NCBI GenBank assembly: GCA_028280635.1
Contig: JANQLM010000001.1
Location: 1 to 44,796 of the forward strand
Length of the DNA stretch: 44,796 bases
Direction: 5' to 3'
From: Halieaceae bacterium
GTDB lineage: Bacteria; Pseudomonadota; Gammaproteobacteria; Pseudomonadales; Halieaceae
The notes under the pieces are model-generated. The model did not search any database, was not told the DNA's origin, and saw only the letters and a program-made list of their open reading frames with translations. The position numbers and the translations under genes were made by a program. This document shows, in pieces, positions 43,401 through 44,796 of the stretch; the first letter of the stretch is position 1, and each line of letters opens with the position of its first letter.

Positions 43401-43564
43401 GGTGCGGGTTGCCCACCGCGATCGACCCGGCCTGCCCCACTACGCTGGGTATGGAACTGGTGGCGCGCGTGGTCTCACGCCTTGGCGCTATGATTGAAGT
43501 GAGCAGGGAACGCGGCACCCAGTATCGCGTGACTATCCCGGACCCCGTGCCTGCTCCTACCTAG
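40445..43564 (+). CDS. Sensor kinase with 14-blade propeller, Y_Y_Y and divergent HWE/HisKA_2-like kinase core
   Basis: A 1039-residue protein. A signal peptide (about 1-24) is followed by 14 Reg_prop repeats (for example LWIAVGKRVYRF, LWFGGFAGGLRQL, IWVGTFQNGLYKA), a Y_Y_Y domain (about 680-770, YKYRLDGFDDDWVDIG), one transmembrane helix at about 776-800, a helical dimerisation region with a single candidate His845 (RKHSASSYEM), and an HATPase with HELMLNAVVHAF, DTGCGLP and a GTQYRVTIP end. The DHp lacks the HHRVKNN form of HisKA_2 proteins. There is no receiver or output domain. The start is TTG with GAGG upstream; no in-frame ATG fits. The first two-thirds have about 47% GC, rising to 55-62% after about 42420. 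Its stop shares CTAG with the convergent asparaginase-like gene. Confidence 0.88.
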   Translation: MRFELAAILLAALLLIVPHHVLSSSRHEVVKLPMSDLLPLDIPGDIYYDQTGHLWIAVGKRVYRFDGYRLSLVHEGLEEEPAASVTSGHIAFSETPGGDIWFVDSKGNLLKYDTESRRFGNALSENNRAIVAAGIESIHYDRNALLWMALDNGNIATLNVKDQRVELINTSTYFGQTDYITGAVSSTPNQIWLISHNGVLLNCRAGHQTCEQFDLAELAGNQEILFEGVEHLASRDTVIVSTHGHGVFEFDSTNFRLTNLPVPSQTSLDSSLIRHVWSTYAKSDDGLWIATMGGLYGISSDFEKAFFPSSNSVRKGAIALQFEPLDDESLIVNFVGEVSLIRKKRFETYTSDSGLVSSMTTAFSQAGSNSVFVGSVQGLSQFDSHNLIGTDFASAYSEADLVDSRIMALHSDGRYLWFGGFAGGLRQLELSTGISHRHLEHEKSASAITKITELDEETLVLGTAGYGLIVFEKSGEFVSHVPVSSPISAWENFVLSIFRDRRGNLIVGSVNGLTILTLNSQNESTVVTKSTKYLENKEIYDVLESSDGSIWVGTFQNGLYKAGAQGSSIETGFNKVVTSPLLPDDTINAIEEDHLGILWLSTNKGLVRLNPTNNSITVYDKSDGLLDEEFNVGASLKDREGFLYFGGNKGFVRFNPSDFVERRTPPPLRLTEILVHRDPVPYDPAYVSIPELVLSHNDHSLDVEFSTMDIISPGRSRYKYRLDGFDDDWVDIGTRNSATFTSLPAGEYLLRVIGADSKGVWNYDGISLPIRVLPAPWLTWWAFTLYGVAILGFLMLLKRFYDTHLLKEKATQEARDMTITATLAMDDLQDQLETENRLVDNLRKHSASSYEMVDEFLTLELEELYGAEIDEPLARARQRLHCLSALESSVYFHLDLIKVNFRDAVDRAFAEVIKVYPHPTAELVLANDCSETLVSVDVAAPLLLLAHELMLNAVVHAFPDSEGIECVTVNFRLEGDSWIFELSDTGCGLPTAIDPACPTTLGMELVARVVSRLGAMIEVSRERGTQYRVTIPDPVPAPT

Positions 43565-44049
43565 AAGTCTTCCAGTTCAAAGCGCTGCGCTTTGAGGTTC
43601 TTCCTCAGGTGCTCCGGATCAAACACCTGGCCGTTCATGGCCACGTAGACGCCCGGCTCCAGTTGCTGAAGGGCGCCGATGGCGAATCCAATATTGAAGA
43701 TGGCATCACTCACTCGCAGGCGGGCGGGCTGCATGGCACCTGTAAGGACAATCACTTTATTGGGAATGCCGGCCAGCGCGCGGGCGGTGTAGGCCATGGT
43801 ATCGGTACCGTGGGTGATAAGAATGCGATCGTGCTCGCACTCCTCCACCGCCTCGCGGATGAGATGGCGGTCTGCCTCGGTCATCTCGATGCTGTCTTTC
43901 TTCATCAGCGAGGTCACCGTGTAATGAAAGGTGACGTTGGCCTCGTACAGCAACTCACCGATCTGGGGCTCGCCGACGTGGAACTCGCTGTTGGCGTCGA
44001 AATAGATTTTGTCGATGGTGCCGCCGACGGCGAAAACCTGAATATCCAT
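43561..44049 (-). CDS. Single-domain asparaginase-like protein
   Basis: A 162-residue protein equal to the N-terminal domain of L-asparaginases. Both catalytic motifs are present: the nucleophile Thr in AVGGTIDK (about residue 11) and the second set in ITHGTDTM (about 78-85). Normal type I/II asparaginases have about 330 residues with a C-terminal domain that completes the active site from a neighbouring subunit; that half is absent here, and there is no sign of a broken remainder downstream because the gene ends at the shared CTAG stop. Short asparaginase-domain proteins occur in other gammaproteobacteria, so this is probably a natural short form; activity is uncertain. Confidence 0.85.
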   Translation of the reverse strand: MDIQVFAVGGTIDKIYFDANSEFHVGEPQIGELLYEANVTFHYTVTSLMKKDSIEMTEADRHLIREAVEECEHDRILITHGTDTMAYTARALAGIPNKVIVLTGAMQPARLRVSDAIFNIGFAIGALQQLEPGVYVAMNGQVFDPEHLRKNLKAQRFELEDF

Positions 44050-44110
44050 AGAACAGATGCTGTACCAGAAAGCTGACTAGACTGGGGTGGCGTGCTAGTT
44101 TACGGGCTCT

Positions 44111-44796
44111 ATGACCTTGATAAAAATAAAATTTCTGGTGGTATCGCTAGGGGTCGTGGCGGCCCTGGCTGCCTGTGGCGGCGGGGGTTCCGGCGGCGGC
44201 ACGACCGTGCAGGCGCCCACTGATCAACCCGACCCGGCGCCTGAGCCACCTCCGGTTTCGGAACCCGCACCGCCGCGTCAGGTGGATCGCAACTTCACCT
44301 ACCACGGGGATACACGCGATATCATCGAGCGCAAGTGCGTCACCTGCCACCAGGAGGGGGAGCTGGCGCCCTTCCCGCTGGACACCTACGAAGACGTTAC
44401 TCTGTACGGCGCCGCTGCCGCGTTCTCCATAGAAACCGGCAGAATGCCACCCTGGCCACCGACCAAGGGTTATACCCCGTTCCAGGATGACCGCTCCCTG
44501 ACCCGCCAGGAGAAGTACGTCCTGCTGGAGTGGATCGACGCCGGCATGCCCGAGGGCGACCCGGCAGACTACCAGCCGACGGTGGCGGCCGCCGCTACAC
44601 CGGTGGACTACAACCTCGAGCTGCCCATGCCGCAGCCTTACACCCCCACTTTGCTACCGGATGACCACCGCTGCTTTGCCATCGAATGGCCGGAGGACGA
44701 GTTCACCTATGTGACTGACGTCAACGTAATCCCCGGCGAGAAGGAGGTGGTGCACCACGTGATTGTTTCCATCGCCGAACCGGAAGATGCGCCACT
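44111..44796 (+). CDS. Lipoprotein with c-type haem site and copper type II monooxygenase-like domain (partial)
   Basis: An open frame that runs off the window after about 228 codons. It starts MTLIKIKFLVVSLGVVAALA followed by the lipobox Cys (LAAC), a Gly-rich and Pro/Glu-rich linker (to about 57), then a CVTCH haem-attachment motif at about residue 76 with EGELAPFPLDTYEDV and TGRMPPWPP, as in cytochrome-c-like domains with a distal Met. Near the window end EKEVVHHVIVSI resembles the His-His copper site at the start of the copper type II ascorbate-dependent monooxygenase-like domain. The start ATG is 61 bases from the divergent asparaginase-like start. Function unknown; a periplasmic redox enzyme is likely. 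Confidence 0.82.
   Translation, partial: MTLIKIKFLVVSLGVVAALAACGGGGSGGGTTVQAPTDQPDPAPEPPPVSEPAPPRQVDRNFTYHGDTRDIIERKCVTCHQEGELAPFPLDTYEDVTLYGAAAAFSIETGRMPPWPPTKGYTPFQDDRSLTRQEKYVLLEWIDAGMPEGDPADYQPTVAAAATPVDYNLELPMPQPYTPTLLPDDHRCFAIEWPEDEFTYVTDVNVIPGEKEVVHHVIVSIAEPEDAP

Overview
The window comes from a GC-rich (about 60-65% by eye) proteobacterial chromosome. The mix of genes (FabV enoyl reductase, BepA-type M48 protease, homodimeric-type AceE, PerM-like permease, many GGDEF/EAL proteins) points to a gammaproteobacterium, and the steroid-type catabolic block would fit marine steroid degraders of the Cellvibrionales (Halieaceae/Spongiibacteraceae); the family-level placement is inference. No rRNA, tRNA, IS element, phage gene or CRISPR array was seen.

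Region 1 (1-15.4 kb, all on the minus strand) is a catabolic block whose content closely matches the KstR2 regulon of Mycobacterium, which degrades the steroid C/D rings (methylhexahydroindanedione propionate, HIP). In transcription order it holds an acyl-CoA synthetase, FadD3, a fused double Lrp/AsnC regulator, IpdA, IpdB, IpdC, EchA20, then two alpha/beta acyl-CoA dehydrogenase pairs with FadA6 and an SDR between them, and the 5' end of IpdF cut by the window edge. Genes are mostly coupled by ATGA or TGATG overlaps. A 384-bp gap between echA20 and the dehydrogenases carries two related hairpin repeats. FadD3 would activate HIP, IpdF, a dehydrogenase pair and IpdC would process the rings, EchA20 and IpdAB would open rings D and C, and the remaining dehydrogenase pair, SDR and FadA6 would beta-oxidise the product.

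Region 2 (15.4-29.9 kb) is mostly core metabolism: aceE-aceF-fabV followed by a metallo-beta-lactamase-fold hydrolase and a Tat-exported dienelactone-hydrolase-like protein, then a lipoprotein M16 protease, a PerM-like permease with a TusA-like protein, a BepA-type protease and nadA.

Region 3 (30-43.6 kb) is a signalling block. Three c-di-GMP genes (a degenerate receiver-GGDEF-EAL protein, a membrane diguanylate cyclase, a REC-GGDEF-EAL protein) sit beside two very large periplasmic-sensor kinases. Each kinase has 14 propeller repeats plus a Y_Y_Y domain. The two are divergently arranged around a small secreted protein that resembles an orphan subtilase propeptide. The 37.5-42.4 kb segment, covering both sensory halves and the small gene, has clearly lower GC than the kinase halves on either side.

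Region 4 (43.6 kb to end) holds a single-domain asparaginase-like gene and the 5' part of a lipoprotein with a c-type haem site and the start of a copper type II monooxygenase-like domain.
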